Below are positions 15,342 to 24,382 of a DNA stretch of 64,000 nt, one piece after another. Origin of the DNA: Lachnospiraceae bacterium (GTDB lineage: Bacteria; Bacillota; Clostridia; Lachnospirales; Lachnospiraceae); the NCBI GenBank assembly GCA_009774345.1, contig VSNR01000001.1:58368-122367 (forward strand), in the 5' to 3' direction. The notes under the pieces were generated by a model. The model searched no databases and was not told the origin of the DNA. It saw only the letters and a program-made list of their open reading frames with translations. A program made the translations under genes and the position numbers. How positions within the stretch are numbered: position 1 is the first letter of the stretch; each line of letters begins with the position of its first letter.

Positions 15342-16730
15342 ATGGCAGTTCGAAAATCTGACAAGAGGACAGCACTTTTTGAAAGTGTACCAATACCAAA
15401 GGCAGTCGCATCGCTTTGCGTTCCCACGATTATCAGCTCGCTGGTGATGGTGCTCTACAATCTGGCGGACACGTATTTTGTGGGGATGTTAAATGACCCT
15501 GTGCAAAACGCGGCGGTGACGCTCGCAGGGCCTGTATTGCTTGCGTTCAACGCGGTCAACAACCTGTTTGGCGTGGGCAGTTCGAGCATGATGAGCCGGG
15601 CGCTGGGGCGCAAAGATTATGACACGGTGCACCGAAGCTCTGCCTTTGGCTTTTACTGTGCACTGGTGTGCGGCGCGGTCTTTTCGCTGCTGTGCACTGT
15701 GGGCAAGGCGCCGCTTCTGGTGCTTTTGGGCGCAGATGAGGTGACGTTGCAGGCGACCTCGGCATACATGCACTGGACTGTCACTTGGGGCGCAGTGCCC
15801 GCGATTTTGAATGTGGTGATGGCGTATATGGTGCGCTCGGAGGGGGCGGCGTTTCACGCGAGCGCCGGGACGATGAGCGGCTGTCTCTTGAATATTGTGC
15901 TGGACCCGATATTAATTCTGCCGTGGGGATTTGGCATGGGGGCAGCAGGCGCAGGGCTTGCCACGTTTATCTCGAATTGTGTGGCGTGTACGTATTTCTT
16001 TATACTGATCTATATCAGGCGCAACAGTACTTGTGTGTGCCTGCGCCCGTCACAGTTTTGTCTCAGGGGCGCGATCGTGCTCGGCGTGTGCGGTGTGGGC
16101 ATTCCGGCTTCTATTCAGAATCTGCTGAATGTGACGGGAATGACGATCTTAAACAATTTTACGTCAGTATTCGGCGCGGATGCGGTCGCAGCGATGGGCA
16201 TTACACAAAAGATTTATATGGTGCCGATGTATGTCTGCATGGGGGTTTCGCAGGGCATCATGCCGCTTGTGAGCTATAATTATGCCAGCGGAAACCAGAA
16301 GCGCATGAAGGCAGCGATTGTGTTTGCGGGCGAGATCAGTATCGGCTTTATCACGGCGGCGGCAGTGTTTTTCTTTCTCGACGCCGAGGGTGTCGTGCGG
16401 TTTTTTATGAACAATCCGTCGATCATAGACTATGGAATACGGTTTCTGCGGGGATTTTGTCTCGGACTGCCGTTTTTGTGTATGGATTTTCTTGCAGTCG
16501 GCGTGTTTCAGGCGCTTGGTTTTGGGAAAAATGCGCTTGTCTTTGCCATTATGAGAAAAATTGTGCTGGAGATTCCGGCGCTGTATCTGTTGAATTACCT
16601 GTTTCCGCTGTATGGGCTTGCCTATGCGCAGTTTGTTGCGGAGTTTGTGCTTGCGGCCGCAGCGGTGGTGGAGCTTTTGCTGATCTTTCGCAGGCTTGGC
16701 AGGAAACAGGAGGAGGTTGAGGATGTATAG
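15342..16730 (+). CDS. MATE family efflux transporter
   Basis: The 462-residue protein has about 12 membrane segments in two homologous halves. Each half shows MATE features, for example PTIISSLVMVLYNLADTYFV at the start of helix 1 and GIPASIQNLLNV at the start of the second half. Transporters of this family expel cationic drugs or metabolites using Na+ or H+ gradients. The start is ATG 15342 after TTAGGAGGAG. It sits between the CPBP gene and cvfB. The substrate cannot be read from sequence. Confidence 0.9.
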   Translation: MAVRKSDKRTALFESVPIPKAVASLCVPTIISSLVMVLYNLADTYFVGMLNDPVQNAAVTLAGPVLLAFNAVNNLFGVGSSSMMSRALGRKDYDTVHRSSAFGFYCALVCGAVFSLLCTVGKAPLLVLLGADEVTLQATSAYMHWTVTWGAVPAILNVVMAYMVRSEGAAFHASAGTMSGCLLNIVLDPILILPWGFGMGAAGAGLATFISNCVACTYFFILIYIRRNSTCVCLRPSQFCLRGAIVLGVCGVGIPASIQNLLNVTGMTILNNFTSVFGADAVAAMGITQKIYMVPMYVCMGVSQGIMPLVSYNYASGNQKRMKAAIVFAGEISIGFITAAAVFFFLDAEGVVRFFMNNPSIIDYGIRFLRGFCLGLPFLCMDFLAVGVFQALGFGKNALVFAIMRKIVLEIPALYLLNYLFPLYGLAYAQFVAEFVLAAAAVVELLLIFRRLGRKQEEVEDV

Positions 16731-16751
16731 AATGTGGAGGAATAGGAGAAG

Positions 16752-17588
16752 ATGTTTGAATTAGGTAAAAAACAGCCGCTGCTCATTGTGAAGGAACTGG
16801 ATTTTGGCGTATATCTGGGAGAAGAGATCAATGCTGCCATCGAGGACAGGGTGCTGCTGCCCAAAAAGCAGGTGCCGCAGGGGAGCAGGATTGGCGACAG
16901 CATTGAGGTGTTTTTGTACAAGGATTCCAAGGACCGGATTATTGCGACGACAAACACGCCGCTTCTGAGCGTAGGCGGGATAGGGAAGCTCAGAGTCTCA
17001 CAGGTGACAAAGATTGGCGCTTTTCTGGACTGGGGGCTTGAGAAGGATGTATTACTTCCATATAAAGAGCAGACCGCGAAGGTTCAGGAGGGTGATGAAG
17101 TGCTGGTGGCGCTCTATGTTGACAAGAGCAGCCGTCTTGCCGCCACGATGAAGGTGTACCGCTATCTGCAACGCACCAGTGCGTATCAGAAGGAGGATGT
17201 CGTGCGCGGTACGGTCTACGAGATCCGGCAGGATATGGGCGCTTTTGTGGCGGTAGATGACCGTTTTTCGGCGCTGATTCCAAACAGGGAGCTCTATGGA
17301 GAGATCAAAGTGGGCGATGTGGTGTCCGCCCGCGTGTCTGCGGTCAAAGAGGATGGCAAGCTGGATTTGAGCCTGCGCGAGAAGGCGTATCTACAGATTG
17401 GAAAGGATGCGGAGAAGCTTGTCAGGCTGATGGAGGACGGCGGTGCGCTGCCGTTTACGGACAAGGCAGACCCGGAGCTGATTCGCGCCAAGACGGGCAT
17501 GAGCAAGAATGAGTTTAAGCGGGCAGTCGGCAATCTGCTGAAGAACCAGAAGATTGTCATAAACGCGGACAGCATCAGCCTCAAATAA
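16752..17588 (+). CDS. cvfB: CvfB-like S1 RNA-binding protein
   Basis: The 278-residue protein has tandem S1-type OB folds (about 1-60, 65-130, 145-215; LRVSQVTKIGAFLDWGLEKD is the best match) and a C-terminal winged-helix segment ending in a KTGMSKNEFKRAVGNLLKN pattern. This is the YitL/CvfB architecture. CvfB binds RNA and affects virulence and gene expression in staphylococci; its exact role in clostridia is not known. The start is ATG 16752 after AATAGGAG, 21 bp downstream of the MATE gene. Confidence 0.85.
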   Translation: MFELGKKQPLLIVKELDFGVYLGEEINAAIEDRVLLPKKQVPQGSRIGDSIEVFLYKDSKDRIIATTNTPLLSVGGIGKLRVSQVTKIGAFLDWGLEKDVLLPYKEQTAKVQEGDEVLVALYVDKSSRLAATMKVYRYLQRTSAYQKEDVVRGTVYEIRQDMGAFVAVDDRFSALIPNRELYGEIKVGDVVSARVSAVKEDGKLDLSLREKAYLQIGKDAEKLVRLMEDGGALPFTDKADPELIRAKTGMSKNEFKRAVGNLLKNQKIVINADSISLK

Positions 17589-17601
17589 TTTTTATACAAA
17601 A

Positions 17602-17624
17602 GAAACAGCCCTTGGGGCTGTTTC
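17602..17624 (-). terminator. Terminator shared by cvfB and the YjfB gene
   Basis: GAAACAGCCC (17602-17611) and GGGCTGTTTC (17615-17624) form a 10-bp stem with a TTG loop. The T-rich tail lies on the minus strand, so it best fits the YjfB gene, but it sits between two convergent genes and may serve both. Confidence 0.75.
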
Positions 17625-17642
17625 CAGACAGTATGCAGTCCA

Positions 17643-17834
17643 TTACACACTGATGTCGATATTGGCGCCGATGCCGGGATTGACAGAGAGCTCCATCGCG
17701 GAAGCGTCGAGCATCTCTGTCATCGCAGCGGAGACAGATTCTGCCTGATCCATTGTTTTTGCCAGCATGGCTGTGCCAACATCACTCAGAAGGTTTGTCT
17801 GAGCCATACGCATTGAAAGACCCGGTATATCCAT
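17643..17834 (-). CDS. YjfB family small protein (motility-associated)
   Basis: The 63-residue protein begins MDIPGLSMRMAQTNLLSDVG and ends GIGANIDISV. Both ends match the YjfB family, whose B. subtilis member is in the sigma-D motility regulon. Function is unknown. ATG 17834 is chosen because GGAGGGTTGCTT precedes it; the open frame extends further to 17879 without homology. Together with the chemoreceptor and flagellin remnant it hints at a motility background. Confidence 0.8.
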   Translation of the reverse strand: MDIPGLSMRMAQTNLLSDVGTAMLAKTMDQAESVSAAMTEMLDASAMELSVNPGIGANIDISV

Positions 17835-17862
17835 AAGCAACCCTCCATTCCTGCTTATTTGG

Positions 17863-17890
17863 CAGCTCCTGTTGTACAAAACAGGAGCTG
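17863..17890. promoter_or_regulatory. Perfect hairpin in the leader of the YjfB gene
   Basis: CAGCTCCTGTT (17863-17873) and AACAGGAGCTG (17880-17890) form a perfect 11-bp stem with a 6-nt loop. No T-run follows on either strand, so it is more likely a leader structure or operator than a terminator. Confidence 0.45.
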
Positions 17891-17980
17891 CTACGATATG
17901 TATTTCGGTAGAAACTGCCGAAAGCTAAAGAGCAGGAACAAAGACATTTAAAAAATGCATAAAAAAGTTGTCGTCAGCTA

Positions 17981-18009
17981 TAGATTTATTTGTATAAATG
18001 TATTAAAAT
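17981..18009 (+). promoter_or_regulatory. Possible promoter of the CdaR-like/ftsEX operon
   Basis: TAGATT at 17981-17986 and TAAAAT at 18004-18009 have a 17-bp spacer. The -35 match is weak. Confidence 0.35.
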
Positions 18010-18084
18010 GAAAACAGAATGCGAGGAAAAGGACGAGACACAACTGTCTTTTTTGTGGATAATGTATAAGAAGGAGAGGGGCAT

Positions 18085-19173
18085 ATGATTTCAAATCAGA
18101 TTATGCAGAATACCATCGAGGGTATCAAGGCGATTGCAAGAGTGGAGCTTTTTGTGGCGGATATCGATGGTAAATTGGTGGCTTCCACCAAAACGACCGG
18201 AAACAGCTTTGAGGGTTCCGTGATAGAGTTCGTAAAGTCAGCCGCAGACAGCCAAGAGATACAGGGATGCCAGTTCTTTAAAATTTATGACGACCAGCAG
18301 TTAGAGTATATCCTGATCGCCAACGATGCGGGGGAGAATGCCTATATGGTGGGAAAGATGGCAGCCTTCCAACTGCAAAATCTGATGGTGGCATACAAGG
18401 AGCGTTTTGACAAGGACAATTTCATCAAAAATCTGCTCTTGGACAACCTTCTGCTGGTGGACATCTACAGCCGCTCGAAGAAGCTTCATATACAGACGGA
18501 TGTGAAACGCGCTGTTTTGATCGTCGAGTCCCAGAATGGGAAAGATGCAAATATATTAGAAAAGGTGCGCGAGAATTTCGGGCAGAATGGCAGGGATTTT
18601 GTGACCGCAGTCGATGAGAACAATGTGATTGTTGTCAAGGAGATTGCGGACACGGAGACAAACCGCGACATTGACAAGTATGCGTGGGCGATTGAGGACA
18701 GTCTGGTCAAGGACGGCATCAAGGATGTGCATATCTCCTATGGAACCAATGTGAAAGAGATCAAGGAGGTCAGCCGTTCGTACAAGGAGGCGAAGATGGC
18801 GCTTGACGTGGGTAAGATCTTCTTTGCCGAGCGGGATATTATCGCGTACAGTGAGCTGGGGATTGGGCGTCTGATCTATCAGCTGCCGATTCCGCTGTGC
18901 AAGATGTTCATCAAGGAAATTTTTGGCGGAAAGAGCCCGGATGATTTTGATGAGGAGACACTCACGACCATCAACAAATTTTTTGAAAATTCACTGAATG
19001 TATCAGAAACCTCAAGGCAGCTTTTTATTCACCGCAACACCTTGGTTTACAGGCTGGATAAGCTGCAAAAGAGCACAGGGCTGGATTTGAGAATTTTTGA
19101 GGATGCGATCACGTTCAAGATCGCGCTGATGGTGGTGCGGTATATGAAATATATGGAATCTTTTGAATATTAA
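18085..19173 (+). CDS. PucR/CdaR-type helix-turn-helix regulator
   Basis: The 362-residue protein has an N-terminal sugar-diacid-recognition-like region (about 1-130, FVADIDGKLVASTKTTG) and a C-terminal PucR helix-turn-helix (FENSLNVSETSRQLFIHR, then NTLVYRLDKLQKSTGLDLR). Such proteins regulate metabolic genes. Here the gene heads the ftsE-ftsX-M23-S41 run, with 25 bp to ftsE, so it may control wall hydrolysis during division; this is inference from position. The start is ATG 18085 after AAGGAGAGG. Confidence 0.85.
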   Translation: MISNQIMQNTIEGIKAIARVELFVADIDGKLVASTKTTGNSFEGSVIEFVKSAADSQEIQGCQFFKIYDDQQLEYILIANDAGENAYMVGKMAAFQLQNLMVAYKERFDKDNFIKNLLLDNLLLVDIYSRSKKLHIQTDVKRAVLIVESQNGKDANILEKVRENFGQNGRDFVTAVDENNVIVVKEIADTETNRDIDKYAWAIEDSLVKDGIKDVHISYGTNVKEIKEVSRSYKEAKMALDVGKIFFAERDIIAYSELGIGRLIYQLPIPLCKMFIKEIFGGKSPDDFDEETLTTINKFFENSLNVSETSRQLFIHRNTLVYRLDKLQKSTGLDLRIFEDAITFKIALMVVRYMKYMESFEY

Positions 19174-19198
19174 TGAATAACAGGAGTGGAGCGAAAAG

Positions 19199-19936
19199 TT
19201 GAAAACGACAGGAACAAGAAGGCGTTCGGGTGCCGGCGCCAGCGATAAGGCGATCGTGATGGAGCATGTGAGTAAGGCTTACACGGTGGGCGTGCCGGCA
19301 TTAAATGATGTCAATCTGCATATAAATAAAGGAGAATTTGTTTTTATCGTGGGCGACAGTGGGTCGGGCAAATCGACGCTGATCAAGCTGCTGCTGCGGG
19401 AGCTTCTGCCTACATCGGGAAAAATCGTTGTCAATGGGACAGATGTGGTCAGGCTCAAGAGACGTGCAATACCAAAGTTTCGCAGGAGTCTGGGGGTGGT
19501 GTTTCAGGATTTCCGGCTCTTGAAGGACAGGAATGTATATGACAATGTCGCTTTTGCGCAGCGCATTATCCAGATGCCAAACAGGGAAATCCGCAAAAAT
19601 GTGCCCTCGATTCTATCGACGGTGGGGCTTGCGGGAAAGTACAAGGCAAGGCCCAAGCAGCTTTCCGGCGGGGAACAGCAGCGCGTGGCGCTCGCGCGGG
19701 CGCTTGTCAACAAGCCGCAGATTCTGCTTGCAGACGAGCCGACAGGAAATTTAGACCCCAAAAACTCATGGGAGATCATGAACCTGTTAGAAAAGATAAA
19801 TAACAATGGAACCACTGTTCTGGTAGTCACGCACAACCGTGAGATTGTCAATGCCATGCAGAAGCGGGTGATCACGATGAAGAAGGGCATCATTGTCAGT
19901 GATGAGGAGAAGGGTGGTTACATCGATGAGGATTAA
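19199..19936 (+). CDS. ftsE: Cell-division ATP-binding protein FtsE
   Basis: This is an ABC ATPase of 245 residues. Walker [10 protein letters not shown] is at residues 52-60, the signature LSGGEQQR near 155, Walker [13 protein letters not shown] follows, and the H-loop sits in VVTHNRE. With FtsX it forms the complex that activates peptidoglycan hydrolases at the septum. I take TTG 19199 as start because AGGAGTGGAG at 19182-19191 is well spaced; ATG 19259 is too far inside the domain. ftsX overlaps its last 11 bp. Confidence 0.9.
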   Translation: MKTTGTRRRSGAGASDKAIVMEHVSKAYTVGVPALNDVNLHINKGEFVFIVGDSGSGKSTLIKLLLRELLPTSGKIVVNGTDVVRLKRRAIPKFRRSLGVVFQDFRLLKDRNVYDNVAFAQRIIQMPNREIRKNVPSILSTVGLAGKYKARPKQLSGGEQQRVALARALVNKPQILLADEPTGNLDPKNSWEIMNLLEKINNNGTTVLVVTHNREIVNAMQKRVITMKKGIIVSDEEKGGYIDED

Positions 19937-20822
19937 TACATTATTTTACTGCATATGGCAGGGAATACGCAATATTTTTAAGAATAAGTGGTTTACGCTG
20001 GCATCTGTGGCAACGATCTCTGCGTGCCTGTTTCTGTTTGGACTGTTTTATTCCATTCTGACGAACTTTCAGCATATGGTAAAGAATGCGGAGCAGGGGC
20101 TCTGTGTCAGCGCACTGCTCGAAGCGGGGCTGAGCGACGAGCGTGTGGCGGAAATCCGCGGTATGATTGTGCGCAGGACAGAGGTCAGCAATGTAGACTA
20201 TGTGTCCGCAGAGGATACATGGGCACAGTTTGTCGAGGAGAACAAGCTTGGAGATGTCAGCTTTTACACAGAGAATCCGCTTGAGGACTGTGCGCATTTT
20301 GACATTTATCTGAGTGATGTGTCCATGCAGAATGCATTGGTAAACTATCTCGAATCCATCGAAGGCATCCGCAAGATTAACCAGTCGTTTCTCACAGCGC
20401 AGGCACTCACGGGGGTCAATGCCATCATTGGCTATGTCTCGATTGGCATCATCATTATATTGTTTTTGGTTTCGATCTTTTTGATCAGCAATACCGTTGC
20501 CATCGGAATTTCTGTCAGAAAAGAAGAGATACAGATTATGAAGTACATTGGCGCGACAGACTTTTTTACAAGGGCGCCGTTTGTGATTGAAGGAATGCTA
20601 ATCGGCGTGATCGGGTCTTTTATTCCGCTGATTGCAGTGTATTTTATCTATAATGAAGCAATGATGTATGTGGCAAAGCGTTTTCCGTCCTTGTCACAGC
20701 TTTTGGCATTTCTGCCAGTGGAGACCGTTTTTACAAACCTCGTGCCCGTGTGTATCGGTCTGGGCGTGGGAATTGGTTTTATCGGAAGTTTTACAACAGT
20801 AAGAAAGCACCTGAGCGTGTAA
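19926..20822 (+). CDS. ftsX: Cell-division permease-like protein FtsX
   Basis: The protein has an N-terminal membrane helix (FTLASVATISACLFLFGLF), an extracellular domain of about 110 residues, and three C-terminal membrane helices of the FtsX/MacB type, with RKEEIQIMKYIGATD in the coupling loop. It passes the ATPase signal of FtsE to an extracellular hydrolase, most likely the M23 protein encoded next. ATG 19926 overlaps ftsE and is preceded by GGAGAAGGGTGG; earlier in-frame starts at 19893 lie deep in ftsE. Confidence 0.9.
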   Translation: MRINTLFYCIWQGIRNIFKNKWFTLASVATISACLFLFGLFYSILTNFQHMVKNAEQGLCVSALLEAGLSDERVAEIRGMIVRRTEVSNVDYVSAEDTWAQFVEENKLGDVSFYTENPLEDCAHFDIYLSDVSMQNALVNYLESIEGIRKINQSFLTAQALTGVNAIIGYVSIGIIIILFLVSIFLISNTVAIGISVRKEEIQIMKYIGATDFFTRAPFVIEGMLIGVIGSFIPLIAVYFIYNEAMMYVAKRFPSLSQLLAFLPVETVFTNLVPVCIGLGVGIGFIGSFTTVRKHLSV

Positions 20823-20838
20823 TGAAAGGGCAGGTTTT

Positions 20839-22092
20839 ATGCAGAAAAGGCACAAAAGCTACTACAGGGATAGAAGAGTGGCATTTTTGATGGCGGTGGT
20901 CCTCTTCGCGGCGGCAATGTCTGTGGGGACACCGTCGTTTGTCAGCCGGGCGGACAATATATCAGATCTCAAGAAGAGCATTGAACAGAAGCAGCAGGAG
21001 ATCAAGGACGCACAAAACCAGAAAAAGCAGCTACAGTCAGGAATGACAGATGTCAAATCCATTATCAGTGATCTCGAACAGTCCAAGAAAGACCTAGCGG
21101 CGTATGTGACACAGCTTGACGGCAATCTTGCGGAGGTTCAGTCCAGAATCTCAGAGATCAAGGAGATGATTACACAGAAGGAAGCGGATATCGCACAGAC
21201 GATGGAAGAGCTCGACGCGGCGGTTGCAAGAGAGGAAACGCAGTATCAGGGCATGAAGGGGCGCATCAAGAGCATGTACGAGCGCGGTGATTACTTTTAC
21301 TTCGAGGCGATCCTCAATGCGCGGTCGTTTGGTGATATGTTAAACCGTGTGGATTACGTGGAGAAAGTATCGGAATCGGACAAACGGATGTTTGAAGAAT
21401 TTCGTGCGACAAGGGAATATGTCGAAGTGTGCAAGGCACAGCTAGAGTCGGAGCAGGAGCTTTTGGAGGAAGCGAAGAAGAATGTCGAGGCGGAGGAGGC
21501 ATCCTTAGAGAGTCTCATCACGCAAAAACAGGCAGATATCAAGGCATATGAGACTGATATCAGCAACAGAGAGCAGCTTCTGCGGGAATACGAGGCGGAG
21601 ATCGCGGCGCAGAACGCTGAGATCAAGGAGCTTGAGGAGATTTCCAAGACCTTGCAGAAACAGCTTGAGGAGGCAAATGCGAAGAAGAAGACCTATGACG
21701 GCGGCATGTTTGCGTGGCCTGCGCCCTCCTACACGAGGATTTCTGACGAGTACGGCGAGCGGATGCACCCGACCCTGAATGTCAAGAAGTTTCACAATGG
21801 ACTGGACCTCGCAGCGCCGGGTGGCTCCCCGATTCTTGCGGCGTACAACGGGACGGTGGTTGCAGCCTCCTACAGCAGCACGATGGGAAATTATATCATG
21901 CTGTACCATGGCGATAATCTGTATACCATCTATATGCATGCGTCAAAACTGTATGTCTCACAGGGGGCGGAGGTCACGAAGGGGCAAAAGATTGCCGCAG
22001 TGGGCACGACAGGAAGGTCTACAGGAAATCATCTGCATTTTGGCGTCAGATTAAATGGAAATTATGTAAATCCGTGGAATTATCTGAAATAA
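20839..22092 (+). CDS. Secreted coiled-coil M23 peptidase (EnvC/PcsB-like)
   Basis: The 417-residue protein has a signal peptide (basic start, hydrophobic core, cleavage likely near SRADN), long predicted coiled coils at about 38-125 and 165-285, and a C-terminal LytM/M23 domain with HNGLDLAAPGG and GNHLHFGVRL, which carry the zinc ligands (H...D and HxH). The coiled coils typically dock on FtsX and hold the peptidase off until signalled. The position 17 bp after ftsX supports this. The active site looks complete, unlike catalytically dead EnvC activators. Confidence 0.9.
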   Translation: MQKRHKSYYRDRRVAFLMAVVLFAAAMSVGTPSFVSRADNISDLKKSIEQKQQEIKDAQNQKKQLQSGMTDVKSIISDLEQSKKDLAAYVTQLDGNLAEVQSRISEIKEMITQKEADIAQTMEELDAAVAREETQYQGMKGRIKSMYERGDYFYFEAILNARSFGDMLNRVDYVEKVSESDKRMFEEFRATREYVEVCKAQLESEQELLEEAKKNVEAEEASLESLITQKQADIKAYETDISNREQLLREYEAEIAAQNAEIKELEEISKTLQKQLEEANAKKKTYDGGMFAWPAPSYTRISDEYGERMHPTLNVKKFHNGLDLAAPGGSPILAAYNGTVVAASYSSTMGNYIMLYHGDNLYTIYMHASKLYVSQGAEVTKGQKIAAVGTTGRSTGNHLHFGVRLNGNYVNPWNYLK

Positions 22093-22111
22093 TAGAATAA
22101 GAGGTTATAGA

Positions 22112-23341
22112 ATGCAAAACCAAACGAATAAGTCAACGACCAAATATTATATTATCGGCATTGCCACAGGCATTTTGGCGGCGGTCGCACTCACACTTGG
22201 CATTGTGGGGATGGTGCGGTTTTTCCATGTGATTCTGCCGCTTGGCAGGGGAAATGCGATGGCAGGTGCACACATCACAGACAGGAATGTGGAGAAAAAG
22301 CTCGCGCTTCTCGAGGATACGATTCAGAAATATTTCTGGAAGGATGTCGAGGAAGAGACGCTGGAAGATGGGCTTTACAGAGGGCTTCTGCGTTCGCTTG
22401 AGGACCCGTACAGCGTCTATTATACGAATGAGGAGCTGGTCGCATTACAGCAGCAGACAGAGGGCATTTACTATGGAATCGGCGCCTATATTCAGGACGG
22501 GGACAAAGGGTATGTGCAGATCAACGGCGTGATCAAAGATACACCTGCTGAGGCGAGCGGTCTGATGAAGGGCGACTATATCTATAAAGTAAACGGCGAG
22601 GATATGCTGGACAAAGACAAATCTTATGTTGTGAGCAAAATCAAGGGGGAAGAGCACACCTATGTGAAGCTTACGGTTATCAGGGAGAGCGCGCCGGAAC
22701 CGCTTGAGATCGACGTGGAGCGGCTCAAGATTGAGAGTCCTACCGTGGAGTATGAGATGCTTGACAACGGTATGGCATATATCCAGCTCATCGAGTTTGA
22801 CCTCGTGACTACCGGGCAGTTTGAGGCTGCCTATGAGCAGGCGCAGGCGGATGGCATGAAGGGGCTCATCCTTGACCTGCGGGGCAATCCGGGCGGAAAC
22901 CTGTCTACAGTCTGCGATATAGCACGCATGATTCTGCCTAAAGGGCTGATCGTCTATACAGAGGATAAATATGGGAAGCGCGAGGAATATACCTGCAAGG
23001 GTGAGAATGCCATCAACGTGCCGCTGGTCGTGCTCACAGACGGATTCAGCGCGAGCGCGTCGGAGATTCTTGCGGGAGCGGTGAAGGATTATCAGATTGG
23101 CACGCTGGTGGGGACAACGACCTTCGGCAAGGGAATTGTCCAGAAAGTGATCAATCTGTCGGATGGTTCGGCAGTCAAACTTACCGTGAGCAGTTATTTT
23201 ACGCCCAACGGAAATAATATTCATGGGATTGGTATTGAGCCTGATGTGGAAGTCCAGTTTGATGCAGAGCTCTATAAGAATGGCACAGACAATCAGTTGG
23301 AAAAGGCAAAAGAAGTGCTGGCTAAGATGATGCAAGGATAA
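22112..23341 (+). CDS. S41 family C-terminal processing protease
   Basis: The 409-residue protein has one N-terminal membrane anchor (about 13-40), a PDZ domain (about 115-205, GIGAYIQ and SGLMKGDYIYKVNG) and the S41 core. The catalytic pair reads as Ser315 in SASAS and Lys340 in FGKGIVQ, 25 residues apart as expected. CtpA-type proteases trim extracytoplasmic proteins, including wall hydrolases. It ends the ftsEX operon and could degrade the M23 protein; this is inference. AGAGG precedes ATG 22112. Confidence 0.9.
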   Translation: MQNQTNKSTTKYYIIGIATGILAAVALTLGIVGMVRFFHVILPLGRGNAMAGAHITDRNVEKKLALLEDTIQKYFWKDVEEETLEDGLYRGLLRSLEDPYSVYYTNEELVALQQQTEGIYYGIGAYIQDGDKGYVQINGVIKDTPAEASGLMKGDYIYKVNGEDMLDKDKSYVVSKIKGEEHTYVKLTVIRESAPEPLEIDVERLKIESPTVEYEMLDNGMAYIQLIEFDLVTTGQFEAAYEQAQADGMKGLILDLRGNPGGNLSTVCDIARMILPKGLIVYTEDKYGKREEYTCKGENAINVPLVVLTDGFSASASEILAGAVKDYQIGTLVGTTTFGKGIVQKVINLSDGSAVKLTVSSYFTPNGNNIHGIGIEPDVEVQFDAELYKNGTDNQLEKAKEVLAKMMQG

Positions 23342-23348
23342 GGAGGAT

Positions 23349-23381
23349 ACCCCCCAGAAGTAGCTTTTACTTTTGGGGGGT
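23349..23381 (+). terminator. Terminator of the ftsEX-M23-S41 operon
   Basis: ACCCCCCAGAAGTA (23349-23362) pairs with TACTTTTGGGGGGT (23368-23381) around a 5-nt loop. The following TCTTGGTTATT is only moderately T-rich. Confidence 0.75.
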
Positions 23382-23422
23382 CTTGGTTATTGGGAAGAGA
23401 GAAGAAGCGGAGGTAAGAAGAG

Positions 23423-24319
23423 ATGAGAAGAGCAGTGACGGTGGGGCTGTTGGCAAGCGGAATTACTGATAATTTTAGCATTATGGTCTGTAGGGGAGCG
23501 ATGACGGCTGCCCGTGAAATGGGGGCGAGGCTGGTTATTTTTCCCGGAAAATATCTGGACAGAGATCTCACGGCAAGGAAGGAAATCCTATATGAGTACC
23601 AGTACAATACACTTTTTTCCTATGCGGAGGGAAAACGGCTGGATGCCGTTCTCATCATGGCGGACAGTATTGGCTGCTATGCGCAGGCGGACCGGGTCAG
23701 ACAGCTCATACAGCGCTACAGCGGGATACCGTGTGTTCTGATTGCCTCTAAGCTGGAGGGATATGTCAGTGTAAACTATGATAATTACAATGGAATCAGC
23801 GAGGCGATGAATTATATGATTCACGACCTTGGCATGAAGAAGATCGGGATGGTTGGCGGCCCAGAGGGCAATACGGACGCCAAGGAGCGCAGAGATACGT
23901 TTATCCGTGTGCTGGAAGAAAACTAGATGGCATTTGATGAGAGCTGTTACATAGAAGGGAATCTGTCAAGGTTTTCCGGGGGGATTTTTGATACTTTTAT
24001 AGAAAAGAATCCACAGATACAGGGGATATTCTGCGTCAATGACGATACGGCAATCGGCCTGTATGAGGCATTGAAACGGCATGGCAGAACGCCGGGCAGG
24101 GATGTCAGAATCTTTGGCTATGACAACATGCTTGCCTCTGCCAAAATGGAACCGCCGCTCGCCTCAGTCTGGGCTGACCCTACACGGCTGGGAGAGAAGG
24201 CACTGAACACGGCGCTGCGCATGATAAACGGTGAGCATGTCGAAGATCAGGTGCTGTCCACAAAGTTTATCAAGAGAGACTCTCTTGGCTCTGTCAAGAA
24301 AAAGGGGATTGCAGTCTGA
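23423..24319 (+). pseudogene. LacI-type sugar-binding domain interrupted by an in-frame TAG
   Basis: Two open segments (23423-23926 and 23927-24319) lie in one frame and together make a periplasmic-binding-protein-like domain: VGLLASGITDNFSIMVCRGA at the start, IGMVGGPEGNTDAKERRD before the break, and FCVNDDTAIGLYEALKRHG after it. A single TAG at 23924-23926 splits it between EEN and MAFDESCY, at a loop where homologous domains continue. The domain lacks a DNA-binding head and appears to be the sensor half of the diguanylate cyclase encoded downstream. A second lesion separates the two (see 24300-24368). The segments start after GGAGGTAAGAAGAG. Confidence 0.75.
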
Positions 24320-24382
24320 CAAGTGGCTTGACAGGAATAGTATTGACAAGTATTTTAATGATATTTTTATCGCGGGAATCTC

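Noticed and set aside
22445..23335. 296-codon minus-strand frame
   Set aside because: It lies wholly opposite the S41 protease, whose PDZ and catalytic motifs are intact.
23924..23926. TAG as a recoded (pyrrolysine or other) codon
   Set aside because: Other genes in the window use TAG as a normal stop, no pyl gene is seen, and further lesions downstream favour a pseudogene.
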